NCBI GenBank assembly: GCA_934675735.1
Contig: CAKURR010000009.1
Span: 41,105 to 105,104 of the forward strand
DNA: 64,000 nt
Reading direction: 5' to 3'
Source of the DNA: an uncultured Clostridia bacterium
GTDB taxonomy: Bacteria > Bacillota > Clostridia > Christensenellales > Aristaeellaceae
Each line of letters opens with the position of its first letter. Position 1 is the stretch's first letter. The notes below the pieces were generated by a model. It saw only the letters and a list, made by a program, of their open reading frames with translations, made no database searches and was not told the origin of the DNA. This document shows, piece after piece, positions 17,211 through 25,473 of this stretch. A program made the translations under genes and the position numbers.

Positions 17211-17242
17211 AACATAAGAAAAAGATGAAATTTTCTTATGTT
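17211..17242. repeat. Central hairpin of the R3/R4 composite
   Basis: Perfect 12-bp stem AACATAAGAAAA / TTTTCTTATGTT with an 8-nt loop, midway between the two inverted repeat copies. It may act as a terminator for the upstream minus-strand gene. Confidence 0.8.
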
Positions 17243-17245
17243 TTC

Positions 17246-17320
17246 TTGATTGCAAAGCAATCAATATGGGGGAAATCCAAGAACCTCAGGTTCTTGGCAG
17301 GACTCGGGGCAGCGCCCCCA
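17246..17320 (-). repeat. Dispersed three-stem intergenic repeat, copy R4
   Basis: TTGATTGC-AAA-GCAATCAA, then CAAGAACCTCAGGTTCTTG, then GGGGCAGCGCCCC. It is inverted relative to R3. The GC stem faces the stop of the DUF2461 gene. Confidence 0.88.
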
Positions 17321-17329
17321 ACGTCCCCC

Positions 17330-18121
17330 TTAAAACTCAAACTCGTCGGCGGAACGGACGACAAGCTTTGCGGGCTGCACCGCAGCCGCTTGGGCGTCCG
17401 CGCGCTCTTTCGCTTCCCGCTCGCGCACCGCTTCCTCTGCGGCCTGCTCCGCCTGTGTGCGCATGCGCCGCATCAAGCCATGCAGCGGCGCCATCCGCGA
17501 CAGGTCGGCGGCGATTGCATCCGCCATGCCGCGCGTGCGCAGAAGCGCCCAGTCCGACTGCGTGCCGTTGTGCTCATAGCCAAAATACTTTTTGATGTAT
17601 AAAAAGCGCAGATCCTCCGGCGCATCGTCCGGCACGGCCAGCTTTTTGTAATCCTCGCCGTATGGCTCAAACCGCCCGCCCAGCGCATCCAGACAGCGGC
17701 GCACGTCCTCCGGCTCGCGGCGGATATGCAGCCGAAGCGCATCCATCAGCGGCTTATCGGTGTAATAGCAGCCGCAGCCCCAGCCCAGCCAGTCCGGCCC
17801 GAAGCCCCAATACATGTGAAAGCCTTCGCCGCGCCCCTCGCCCGGGTAGCGCCAGCCCAGCCATGCGTGATCCCGAAACGGCGATTTATCCTTCGTATAG
17901 CGCGTGTCGCGGCGGATGCGCGACATCGTGCGCCCGGGCCGCGTATCCAGCTTCGGGTCGATGAGCTGCACGACGGGCGCAAGCTCGTCGCTCAGCTCGC
18001 GCATCGGCTGCTTGACATACCGCTCGTAGCGCGCCTTATTCGCCTCGTAAAACGTCTGGTTGTTGTTGAACCGAATATCGTTCAGAAAGTCGAGCGCTTC
18101 CTGTGAAAATCCCTCGAACAT
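17330..18121 (-). CDS. DUF2461 domain-containing protein
   Basis: 263 aa. The DUF2461 (TIGR02453) pattern is clear: LDFLNDIRFNNNQTFYEANK near the N-terminus, then RDTRYTKDKSPFRDHAWLG, GFHMYWGFGPDWLGWGCGCY and FLYIKKYFGYEH. The function of this family is unknown. The last 55 residues form a charged, Arg/Glu/Ala-rich helix that goes beyond the conserved domain. The ATG at 18119-18121 follows GAAAGGAGCAGAC. It is monocistronic, and repeat R4 starts 10 nt after its stop. Confidence 0.9.
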   Translation of the reverse strand: MFEGFSQEALDFLNDIRFNNNQTFYEANKARYERYVKQPMRELSDELAPVVQLIDPKLDTRPGRTMSRIRRDTRYTKDKSPFRDHAWLGWRYPGEGRGEGFHMYWGFGPDWLGWGCGCYYTDKPLMDALRLHIRREPEDVRRCLDALGGRFEPYGEDYKKLAVPDDAPEDLRFLYIKKYFGYEHNGTQSDWALLRTRGMADAIAADLSRMAPLHGLMRRMRTQAEQAAEEAVREREAKERADAQAAAVQPAKLVVRSADEFEF

Positions 18122-18188
18122 GTCTGCTCCTTTCCGAAAAAATTACGATTGATTATAACACGCTTTCTTTGCGTTGTCTACATAAAAG

Positions 18189-18224
18189 ACGGGCCTCTCT
18201 CCCGCAGGAAAGAGGCTCGCCCGT
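18189..18224 (-). terminator. Terminator of the CARDB-like protein gene
   Basis: ACGGGC...GCCCGT with inner CCTCT/AGAGG pairs, followed on the minus strand by CTTTTATG. It directly abuts the stop codon. Confidence 0.8.
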
Positions 18225-18225
18225 T

Positions 18226-20487
18226 TTACTCGAACAGATCGTCGTCCTCATCGCCGCCGTCGTCGGGGTCAATCAGGAAATCGTCGTCGTCGTTCTTTTT
18301 GCTCAGGCCGAAGAGGCCCTTCTTTTTCTTCATCGGCTTGATTTCGTCGCGCTTCTTGCCCTTCACGCCGAAGTGGTCCTCGCGAACCTGCGCTTTGAGC
18401 TTCTGCACATCCTCGCCGCTCAGGCGGATGGTCTCCTGCCCCGCCTCGGGCGCGGGTTCGGCGGGCGCGGCCTTGGGCGCTTCCTCGACCTTCTTCTGCT
18501 CTTCCTTCACGGCGTTTTCCACGTCGAGCTTGCCGAAGATGCGGGTCTTGGAATCATCCACCTTGCCCTGCGGCGTAAACTCGGGGCGCTCTTCGACGGG
18601 CGCGACGCGCAGCGTCTTATCCGTCGGCACATCCTGCGGTGCGCGGCGGCGGTGGGTTTCGCCCTCATCCGCCTTGCGCGGCTCGGCGGTCTGCGCGGCG
18701 CGATTCGGCGCGGACGCGATAAACGCATCCGGCTCAAAATCGGGCGTGGGCACAATCTGCGCCTCGGCCTTTTCGTCCTTTACCTTATCATCTTTCTTTT
18801 CGTCGGCCTTTTTCTCGGCCTTCTTGTCGGCCTTCGCGCCCGCCGCATTCTGCGCGCGGCGGCGGCGCTTGCCGAAGGAATCGCGCACATCCGGCGACAA
18901 TTCGATGGTGTCGATGGCCTGCTCCATGCGCTTCTTACGCTTCGCGCCGCTCACGCTGCTGACGGCGACCAGCGCGACGATGACCGCCGCCAGCACGCCC
19001 GCAATCGTGTAAAGCACGACGGGGTTCACATGCTGCGCAATGATATCGCCGATGGTCGGCACGGGCGTGGCCGTCGGTTCGGGCGTCGGGGTCGGCGGCA
19101 CGGCGGTCGGCTCGGGCGTGGCCGTCGGTTCGGGCGTCGGCTCGACATAGGTCAGGAAGATGATGTTGGAATCGTACGCCTTGTCGTTGCCCGCCGCATC
19201 CTTGCCGGAAACCTCAAACTGAATCTGGCCCGCGATGCTCGTCTCCAAATCGAACACGAGCGTGCGGCTCTCGCCCGAGGGCAGGGAGGGAATCGTCGCG
19301 ACGGTCGTGCCCGCTTCCTTCACGGTCAGGGTCGCCGCGTCGGTCTGGCCGATGTTTTTCACCTGCACGGCAAAGCGGACAACCGCCGGCTCGCTGAAAA
19401 TCGTGGTGGTCTGCGCCTGAGCGGTCACGTCGAGCACGAGCGCCTGACTCGCGTCCTGCGTCGTAATGCTCAATTCTTCAGAAGCGACGGAGACGGCCTC
19501 GCCCGTGTCGCTCGTGCCGACAACCTCGGCGGCAATCGTCCGGCTTTCCGCGGGTGCCCATTCGACCGTCTGCTCAAACGTCGCGCCGGAAGCCAGCTCC
19601 ACGCCGGAGGCGAGCACCGTGCCGTCCGTCAGGGTGGCGGTCAGGCCGGTGTAACCGTTATTGCCCGTGTTCTTGAGCGTCAGCGTCAGGTGAATCTTTT
19701 CGCCGGGGTAAACATTGTCGCCCGCGTCGCTGGTGAGCGCCGCCTCCAGCCCGTCCCGGGCGAGGGTGACGGTCTTGCGCGCCATATCGGAGATGGTATA
19801 GGTCTTGCTGTCGCCGCTGGCCTGATAGGTCACGGTCGGCTTGCTGACCAGCTCGCTGTCGCCCATCGTGAAGCTGTCCTGAAGCGTCACCTTTTCGCCG
19901 ACGGACAGGGAGGGCGCGGTCAGCTTTTTGTCGCTGATGCCCTCGTTGCTGATAACGATGCTGCGCAGCTCGATGTTGCCCGTGTTGGAGAGGGTGTATT
20001 CCACGTTGACCTTCTGTCCCTTGCGCGCGCCGGTCGGCGAAAGGGTATACGTCGCGGTCAGCTGGGGCGCGGCGGCCTCGGTCTGGATGGTCACCGGCAC
20101 GGCGCGGACAACCTTATCCGAACCGTTGCCGGAATCGAAGTTATACTGAATGTAATACTTGATTTTGCCTTCCTGAATCTGGTCCTGCGTCACGTGCCAC
20201 GTGCCGGTATAGGTCACGCTCTGCTCGCCCTGCAAGCCGTTGTAGCTGCTCACGGGCGCGCCCGTCGGGTCGTAGAGCGTGATTTCCTCGGTCATATCCG
20301 TCTGGCTGCTGTTATAAACCTTGATGGTGATGGAAACATCCTGCTCGGAAATGACAGACTGCGGCTCGCTGAGCGAGGAGACGCGAATGGGGTCGGCCTC
20401 TGCCATCGCGAAAGCCGAAACGGCGAGCAGCAGAACCAGCATCGCCACAGCGGCGGCGGCGCGAAACCCTCTTGAGCGATTATCCAT
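18226..20487 (-). CDS. Surface protein with CARDB-like repeats, one C-terminal TM and long acidic/charged cytoplasmic tail
   Basis: 753 aa. A signal peptide (AVAMLVLLLAVSAFAMAEA) leads to about 420 extracellular residues made of four or more CARDB/alpha-galactosidase-NEW3-like beta domains; see the repeated GQKVNVEYTLSNTGNIELRS, GEKIHLTLTLKNTGNNGYTG and VVRFAVQVKNIGQTDAATLT. A Pro/Thr/Glu spacer (PTPEPTATPEPTAVPPTPTP) precedes one membrane helix (VLYTIAGVLAAVIVALVAVS). A 250-residue Lys/Glu/Ala-rich cytoplasmic tail ends in an Asp-rich run (NDDDDFLIDPDDGGDEDDD). The tail is long for an anchored surface protein and suggests a cytoplasmic partner. The ribosome binding site (GGAAGGGG) overlaps a GGGGCC/GGCCC hairpin. 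Function unknown. Confidence 0.8.
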   Translation of the reverse strand: MDNRSRGFRAAAAVAMLVLLLAVSAFAMAEADPIRVSSLSEPQSVISEQDVSITIKVYNSSQTDMTEEITLYDPTGAPVSSYNGLQGEQSVTYTGTWHVTQDQIQEGKIKYYIQYNFDSGNGSDKVVRAVPVTIQTEAAAPQLTATYTLSPTGARKGQKVNVEYTLSNTGNIELRSIVISNEGISDKKLTAPSLSVGEKVTLQDSFTMGDSELVSKPTVTYQASGDSKTYTISDMARKTVTLARDGLEAALTSDAGDNVYPGEKIHLTLTLKNTGNNGYTGLTATLTDGTVLASGVELASGATFEQTVEWAPAESRTIAAEVVGTSDTGEAVSVASEELSITTQDASQALVLDVTAQAQTTTIFSEPAVVRFAVQVKNIGQTDAATLTVKEAGTTVATIPSLPSGESRTLVFDLETSIAGQIQFEVSGKDAAGNDKAYDSNIIFLTYVEPTPEPTATPEPTAVPPTPTPEPTATPVPTIGDIIAQHVNPVVLYTIAGVLAAVIVALVAVSSVSGAKRKKRMEQAIDTIELSPDVRDSFGKRRRRAQNAAGAKADKKAEKKADEKKDDKVKDEKAEAQIVPTPDFEPDAFIASAPNRAAQTAEPRKADEGETHRRRAPQDVPTDKTLRVAPVEERPEFTPQGKVDDSKTRIFGKLDVENAVKEEQKKVEEAPKAAPAEPAPEAGQETIRLSGEDVQKLKAQVREDHFGVKGKKRDEIKPMKKKKGLFGLSKKNDDDDFLIDPDDGGDEDDDLFE

Positions 20488-20578
20488 GTTGATATCAGGG
20501 CCAAAAGGCCCCTTCCTCCCTTCACAGGCGGGAAAGCCCGCATAGCGATGTCAAAAGCATATAAAACCACTTTGGATT

Positions 20579-20607
20579 ATTGTATTCGATTCGACGATTT
20601 CTGTCAA
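20579..20607 (-). promoter_or_regulatory. Predicted promoter of the CARDB-like protein gene
   Basis: Minus strand TTGACA (20607-20602), 17 nt, TACAAT (20584-20579). The leader of about 85 nt contains the hairpins GCGGGAAAGCCCGC and GGGCCAAAAGGCCC, the second one touching the ribosome binding site. Confidence 0.7.
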
Positions 20608-20644
20608 GCGCCGACACGGTTTCAACCGCTTTTTACCTCTTCCT

Positions 20645-21142
20645 TCAGGCCAGATTCGCCGCCGCCAGCACGCCCGCCGCATAGGCCAGCAGCGCAGCGG
20701 GAACGGCGTAGCGCGCGCGCCTGATCCCCGCCGAGCCCAGATAGAGCGACTCGGTGAAAAACACCGTCTCGCTCGCCCCGCTGACGATGCAGCAAAGCCG
20801 CGCAGCCCGGCTGTCCGCGCCGCATTGGCGGATGACGTCGCTCACCGCCGCCAGCGCCGCCGAGCCGGAGAGCGGCCGCAGCAGCACGACGGAGGCCGCC
20901 TCGACGGGCAGGTTCAGCGCCGCGAGCAGCGGCTCGAGCGCCTCGGTCAGCGCGCCCAGCAGCCCCGTTTCGCGCCAGAGCGCCGTCAGCGAGAGCACGG
21001 CGCACAGGCACGGCGCCATCTGCACCAGCGTCGCCAGCCCCTCCTTCGCGCCGCGCACAAACGCGTCGTAAACGTTCACCCGCGCGGCCAGACCCATCAG
21101 CACGACCGCGGCGCAGAGCGTCGGCAGAAACAGCGCGCTCAT
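20645..21142 (-). CDS. spmB: Spore maturation protein B
   Basis: 165 aa integral membrane protein of the nucleoside-recognition (Gate) family, with four or five helices. Conserved SpmB features are VYDAFVRGAKEGLATLVQMAP, LRPLSGSAALA and CCIVSGASETVFFTESLYLG. With SpmA it is needed for spore core dehydration in Bacillus and Clostridium. The start at 21142 overlaps the spmA stop by 4 nt (ATGA), so the two are translationally coupled. Its presence is direct evidence for an endospore-forming lineage. Confidence 0.94.
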   Translation of the reverse strand: MSALFLPTLCAAVVLMGLAARVNVYDAFVRGAKEGLATLVQMAPCLCAVLSLTALWRETGLLGALTEALEPLLAALNLPVEAASVVLLRPLSGSAALAAVSDVIRQCGADSRAARLCCIVSGASETVFFTESLYLGSAGIRRARYAVPAALLAYAAGVLAAANLA

Positions 21143-21711
21143 GCGCGCTTCCCCGCAAACAGGCGGCAGGCCGCGATGCCGCACGCCGTCGAAACCGCCG
21201 TCGCCAGCAGCGTGGGCAGCACGATATCCGCCGGATTCGCCGCCCCCGCCTGCGCGCGCAGGGCAATCATCGTCGTCGGCAGCAGCTGCACGCTCGACGT
21301 GTTGACGACCAGAAAGAGAATCATCGCGTCGCTGGCCTGCCCGTTCGGGTTTGCGCGCGCCATCTTCTGCATCGCGGCCAGACCCACGGGCGTCGCCGCG
21401 CCGCCCACGCCCAGCATGTTGGCCGACAGATTCAGGCTGATATCGCCCAGCGCTTCTTCCTCGCCCGCCGCAAAGCGGAACAGGCGCGAAAGCGGCCTGC
21501 GCATCGCCCGCGCCAGCGCATCCGCCGCGCCGCCCGCCCGCAGAACGCCCAGCAGCCCGCCGAAAAGCGCATACGCGCCCGCCAGATTCGTCAGCAGCGC
21601 GACCGCCTCCCCGCCGCCGGCCAGCAGCGCGCGCTGCGCCGCATCCGCCCGCCCCGTCGCCGCCGCGTAAGCCAGCCCCGAGAGCATCATCACGCAGAAA
21701 ACCCCGTTCAT
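21139..21711 (-). CDS. spmA: Spore maturation protein A
   Basis: 190 aa, first gene of the spmAB operon. It is an integral membrane protein with the nucleoside-recognition domain; conserved stretches are ALFGGLLGVLRAGG, LSANMLGVGGAATPVGL and LFLVVNTSSVQLLPTTMIAL. The ATG at 21709-21711 follows GGGGTGA, and an upstream in-frame start would overlap the preceding terminator. The operon begins about 45 nt after the terminator of the neighbouring sigma/anti-sigma operon. A sporulation sigma promoter was not identified. Confidence 0.94.
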   Translation of the reverse strand: MNGVFCVMMLSGLAYAAATGRADAAQRALLAGGGEAVALLTNLAGAYALFGGLLGVLRAGGAADALARAMRRPLSRLFRFAAGEEEALGDISLNLSANMLGVGGAATPVGLAAMQKMARANPNGQASDAMILFLVVNTSSVQLLPTTMIALRAQAGAANPADIVLPTLLATAVSTACGIAACRLFAGKRA

Positions 21712-21755
21712 ACGCTCACCCCGTCGAGGGTATGCGCGTCGCGGGCAAAAAAGAA

Positions 21756-21771
21756 GGGGGCTTCCGCCCCC
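21756..21771 (-). terminator. Terminator of the second sigma/anti-sigma operon
   Basis: GGGGGC-GGAA-GCCCCC followed on the minus strand by TTCTTTTTTG. Confidence 0.85.
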
Positions 21772-21777
21772 CAAGGC

Positions 21778-23148
21778 TCAGCCGTTTCCGGCCAGACCCG
21801 TATCGATGATGACGTCCAAAATCGTGCCGTCCGCCGCGTCGAGCGTGACGGCGCAGATGCCTTCCGCATTATGGTGCCACACCGTCCAGACCGTCTTTCC
21901 CGCCTCCTTCGTACAGACCGCATAGATCACGGCTTCCGCATCGTCGAGTTCGTCCGCCGAGAGCCCGCCCTCGCCTTCCGGCACCTGCCGCGCCAGCGCG
22001 AGCGCATCCTGCTCGGTCAGCATGTCGGAATCGGGAAGGACGTGGTTGTAGCGCGCCGCGCTGAACCCCGCCGCAATCATCCGCGCATCGAGCCGCGCGT
22101 CGCCCTCCGGCGTATGCGTCCAGCCGTCGTCGGGATATTCCGCCCGAATCGCCCGCAGATCCGCCAGCAGCTTTGCAAGCTCGGTCAGGCATTGCGCGCC
22201 GTAAACGTTCGCCCTGCCCCACGTCGCTTCCGTCACCGTCGGAATCGGCTCGCCGTCGTGCGTCCAGCCGACCGACCGCACCGCGCCGTCGCCGCCCAGC
22301 TCCACCGTATAGCGGCCCATGCGTTCGCTGTGTCGGGCAAATGCCCGATTGGTTTCAGACGAATCGGCTTCGAGCAGAATCCCATCCTCCTCCGGTGGGA
22401 TATTCGGCACGAACGTGATTTGTGTCTTTCCCTCCGCCGACAGCGCCCACGCGTCGAAAAGCGCAAGGTTTTCCGCCGTCAGGCCGTATTTCGCCCGAAC
22501 CGCATCTCGAGCCTTCGCCGCGTCGGCCTCATCCTCATCCATCAGCCGCGCGCCGCTCAGCCCTTCGGGCACGAGCGCGGTTTCTTCTTCCGTATCGCTC
22601 AAATCCGTTCCCGTTTTAAGCGCCGCGCCCGTGATTTCATACCATTCTTCCCCCGCCTTGCGCCGCGCAATGCCGCGTGCCAGCAGCGCCGTATCCCACA
22701 CGTCGGAGGAAAAATCGTCGCCGACCGCCTCGCCGTCGCCCGACCAGCTTGCCTCGGCCTGACCGTCCCGAATCGCGACGGTGTAATCGCCCAGCTTCTG
22801 CGCAAAATCCCCGACGTCCTCGTTGGCGCGACAGGTGACGACAGTCTGCCCGTCCTGCTCGTCCACCGTGCAGGTGAAAAAGCTCTCCATATCCGTCGTA
22901 AAGCCGTATTTTTCCTCCAGCGTCTGATACGCCAGCCGCTTGGCGTCGTAACGGGCCGAGCGCGTCAGCCCGGCCGCCACGGCGGCCGCTGCAATGAGCG
23001 CCAAAACCAGCGCCGCAGCGACGAAAACCGCCCGTCTCGGGTATGCGCGCTCGGGCCTGTCCGTCAAACCGTCGAGCGTCGTTCGGACGCGCCTTTCCAG
23101 CGCGTCGCCTTTCGGCGCGTAGACCGCCTGCCATTCCGCTTTCTTCAT
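21778..23148 (-). CDS. Second membrane-anchored anti-sigma-factor-like protein
   Basis: 456 aa. A 40-residue cytoplasmic segment (KGDALERRVRTTLDGLTDRP) precedes one membrane helix (VFVAAALVLALIAAAAVAAG) and about 390 extracytoplasmic residues with propeptide-type helical repeats (AKRLAYQTLEEKYGFTTDM; AKARDAVRAKYGLTAENLAL; EQDALALARQVPEGEGGLSA). The start overlaps the ECF sigma stop by 4 nt. The architecture matches the protein at 8503-10569 at the N-terminus, but the sensory region is different, so each pair probably answers a different envelope signal. Role inferred from layout. Confidence 0.8.
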   Translation of the reverse strand: MKKAEWQAVYAPKGDALERRVRTTLDGLTDRPERAYPRRAVFVAAALVLALIAAAAVAAGLTRSARYDAKRLAYQTLEEKYGFTTDMESFFTCTVDEQDGQTVVTCRANEDVGDFAQKLGDYTVAIRDGQAEASWSGDGEAVGDDFSSDVWDTALLARGIARRKAGEEWYEITGAALKTGTDLSDTEEETALVPEGLSGARLMDEDEADAAKARDAVRAKYGLTAENLALFDAWALSAEGKTQITFVPNIPPEEDGILLEADSSETNRAFARHSERMGRYTVELGGDGAVRSVGWTHDGEPIPTVTEATWGRANVYGAQCLTELAKLLADLRAIRAEYPDDGWTHTPEGDARLDARMIAAGFSAARYNHVLPDSDMLTEQDALALARQVPEGEGGLSADELDDAEAVIYAVCTKEAGKTVWTVWHHNAEGICAVTLDAADGTILDVIIDTGLAGNG

Positions 23149-23612
23149 CGTTCATCCTCCTCCAGATAGGCGCGCAGCTTTTCCCTTGCGCGCGCCAGAC
23201 CCGCGCAGACCGCGCCCTTCGTCGTGCCCATCATCTTCGCGATTTCGCGCACGTCGTAGCCCTCCATATAATGGAGCACAATCATCGTGCGTGCCTTCTG
23301 CGGCAGGCTGTCAACCGCCTCGCGCAGCGCCGCGATTTTCCCATCCTCCGCCGGCCCTTCCGCCACGTCCTCAGTCGGAATCATCCGCTTCTGTCTGCGC
23401 TGCATATCCACGCAGACGCGAATCAGGATCCGCGTCATCCACGTGGCGAACAGCGCTTCATCCCGCAGGGTCTGCCGCTTTTCCCACGCCTTGGCAACCG
23501 CCTCCGCCACCGCGTCGAGCCTGTCGCTCTCCCCGCGCAGATAGCTTGCCGCGACGCGGTACAAACTGCCCTGCATGGCCGTGACCCGCTCGCCGAATGC
23601 CCGTCGGTTCAT
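23145..23612 (-). CDS. Second ECF RNA polymerase sigma factor
   Basis: 155 aa. Sigma region 2 (LYRVAASYLRGESDRLDAVA, then FATWMTRILIRVCVDMQRRQ) and region 4 (LPQKARTMIVLHYMEGYDVR, MMGTTKGAVCAGLARAREKL) are complete. The ATG at 23610-23612 has AAAGGAGG 8 nt upstream. The operon partner is the membrane protein that follows with an ATGA overlap. Upstream of the gene GTTTCATCCGTCTAATGGG may be an autoregulated ECF promoter, but I cannot support it with a second example. Confidence 0.94.
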   Translation of the reverse strand: MNRRAFGERVTAMQGSLYRVAASYLRGESDRLDAVAEAVAKAWEKRQTLRDEALFATWMTRILIRVCVDMQRRQKRMIPTEDVAEGPAEDGKIAALREAVDSLPQKARTMIVLHYMEGYDVREIAKMMGTTKGAVCAGLARAREKLRAYLEEDER

Positions 23613-23698
23613 TTTGCATCCTCCTTTCGTTTGCTTTTCACCCATTAGACGGATGAAACCCCGCGCAGATTCGCCCGCTTTGGCTTTTTCTTCCCGCC

Positions 23699-23727
23699 TT
23701 GCCAACTGCCGCGCGATGCGCTATAAT
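23699..23727 (+). promoter_or_regulatory. Predicted promoter of the polytopic membrane protein gene
   Basis: TTGCCA (23699-23704), 17 nt, TATAAT (23722-23727). RBS AAAGGATTC follows. Confidence 0.7.
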
Positions 23728-23762
23728 AGAAGCGATATTTTATCGTTTCAAAAGGATTCATC

Positions 23763-25277
23763 ATGACTGTACACTTTTCCCGCCGTGCGCTGCGCTGTGC
23801 GGCGATGGCGACGCTGCTTCTGCCCGCCGCCGCGTTTCTGCTGACGTGGGTGCGCCCGCTCGTCTCCGTCCCCTGTGCGGCGGCGGTCGTCGGCGCGCTG
23901 GCGCTCTATACGCGGCAACGCCGTGCCCCGCGCGGCCTGTTCGGCGATGCGGAGGATGATTTCGCCCTGCCGCTTTCGGCGGTGCTGGCTGTCGTGCTCT
24001 GCGCGCTGATATGGACGTTCTTTTCCGGCATCGGCGGCTGTTTTTATCAAAACGAGGATCACTACGGGCGCAACGCCATCTTTCACGACCTGCTGAACCA
24101 CAGCTGGCCCGTGTATTTCGAGGGCACGCCTTACGCGCTGGATTATTACGTCGGTTTTTGGATTCTGCCCGCGCTGGTCGGCAAGCTGTTTGCCGCGCTG
24201 ATGGGCGCGTCATGGCTCTGGCCCGCGGCGAACGCGGCGCTCTTTGCGCAGACGGTCTGGTTTCTGGCGCTGACGTTCCTGCTGATGCTTTCCGTCGTTC
24301 GGGTGCAGACGCTCGGCAGGGTCTGTCTGTCGTTCGTCGTGTTCGTGCTCTTTTCGGGCATGGATGTGCTGATGGCGCGTTACAATCCGGAGGCGTGGCG
24401 GCACCAGATTGAGTGGTGGGCGCAATGCTACCAATTCTCATCCAACACGACCTGTCTGTTCTGGGTTTACAATCAGGCCGTGCCGGCCTGGCTGGCGACG
24501 ATGCTGCTGCTTGCCGCGCCGGAGGACATCGGTTCGTTTGCCCTCATCGGGCTGGCGGCCCTGCCTTTTTCGCCCCTGCCGCTGATGGGGCTGGCGGTGT
24601 ATTTCGTCGGCACGGCGCTCTGTCGTCTGGTCATTCAGATTCTGGCGCGGGGCTTTGCGCGCGGCCTTTGGGCGCTGCTGTGCGAATGCTTCACGGGGCG
24701 CAACGTGTTGGCGATTCTCGGGCTTTTCCCCGTCTTTGCACTGTATTTTTCGGCCAACGCGGCTTCCGGCAATGCGCCGCTCCGGTTTGACATCTACATC
24801 GGCTCTTTGGCCCTTGGCGGCGCGGTGAAGCTGCTGATTGTATTTGACCTCATCGAGTTTGCGTGTCTGTCTCTGGTGATGGGGCCGCGCTTTCTGAAAA
24901 GCCGTGTCTTTTGGCTGACGCAGATTTCGCTGATTCTGGCGCCGATGTTCAAAATCGGCTACAACATGGATTTCTCCATGCGCGCGTCCATCCCTGCCCT
25001 CTGCGCGCTATGCGTCTTTGCGATTCGTTTTTTGACGGAGGAGCACGTCGGCTTGCGCCGCAGGGTTTCCGCCGCGCTGCTGGGCGTTTTACTGGCCGTC
25101 GGCGCGGTCACGCCGCTCGAGGAGTTCCGCCGCGGCGTTTACAAGGTACGCGAGGCGGGCACGATTTTCCTCTCCGCCGACCCGTTCGGCACGGTGCTGC
25201 ATCCCGACGCGGACACGGACAACTTCATCTGCCGCGACGTGCGCGAGCACCGGTTCTATCGATATTTAGCGCGGTAA
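23763..25277 (+). CDS. Polytopic membrane protein, possibly GT-C-type glycosyltransferase
   Basis: 504 aa with about ten to twelve membrane helices. After the second helix a hydrophilic loop reads YQNEDHYGRNAIFHDLLNH, then WPVYFEGTPYALDYYVGFW. An acidic pair in the first large outer loop is what GT-C lipid-linked-sugar transferases have, and the following genes support a role in envelope glycans. There is no sequence feature that names a family, so the function is inferred. The start at 23763 follows AAAGGATTCATC. Repeat R5 follows the stop codon, and the FAD oxidoreductase gene starts about 200 nt downstream. Confidence 0.75.
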   Translation: MTVHFSRRALRCAAMATLLLPAAAFLLTWVRPLVSVPCAAAVVGALALYTRQRRAPRGLFGDAEDDFALPLSAVLAVVLCALIWTFFSGIGGCFYQNEDHYGRNAIFHDLLNHSWPVYFEGTPYALDYYVGFWILPALVGKLFAALMGASWLWPAANAALFAQTVWFLALTFLLMLSVVRVQTLGRVCLSFVVFVLFSGMDVLMARYNPEAWRHQIEWWAQCYQFSSNTTCLFWVYNQAVPAWLATMLLLAAPEDIGSFALIGLAALPFSPLPLMGLAVYFVGTALCRLVIQILARGFARGLWALLCECFTGRNVLAILGLFPVFALYFSANAASGNAPLRFDIYIGSLALGGAVKLLIVFDLIEFACLSLVMGPRFLKSRVFWLTQISLILAPMFKIGYNMDFSMRASIPALCALCVFAIRFLTEEHVGLRRRVSAALLGVLLAVGAVTPLEEFRRGVYKVREAGTIFLSADPFGTVLHPDADTDNFICRDVREHRFYRYLAR

Positions 25278-25295
25278 GGAGACGAAGGGAACGTT

Positions 25296-25370
25296 GGGGC
25301 TTTGCCCCAAACCCTGCCAAGAACCTGAGGTTCTTGGATTTCCCATATTCTTTATCGCTTCGCGATAAAG
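25296..25370 (+). repeat. Dispersed three-stem intergenic repeat, copy R5
   Basis: GGGGCTTTGCCCC, CAAGAACCTGAGGTTCTTG, and CTTTATCGC-TTC-GCGATAAAG. The GC stem faces the stop codon of the preceding gene. All three stems are complete here, so this is a good type copy. Confidence 0.92.
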
Positions 25371-25473
25371 AGGGTAAAAAACGGAAACACGGAAACGCAT
25401 TGCGTCCGTTCCCCTTCCGTTCTGCGATTCACTGATTACAGAAAAAAACTGGAATAAAAAAGGAACAAAAGCC

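Noticed and set aside
18103..20475. 790-codon open frame antisense to the CARDB-like protein gene
   Set aside because: It has shadow composition and no binding site or domain. The opposite frame has a signal peptide, repeated beta domains and a membrane helix.
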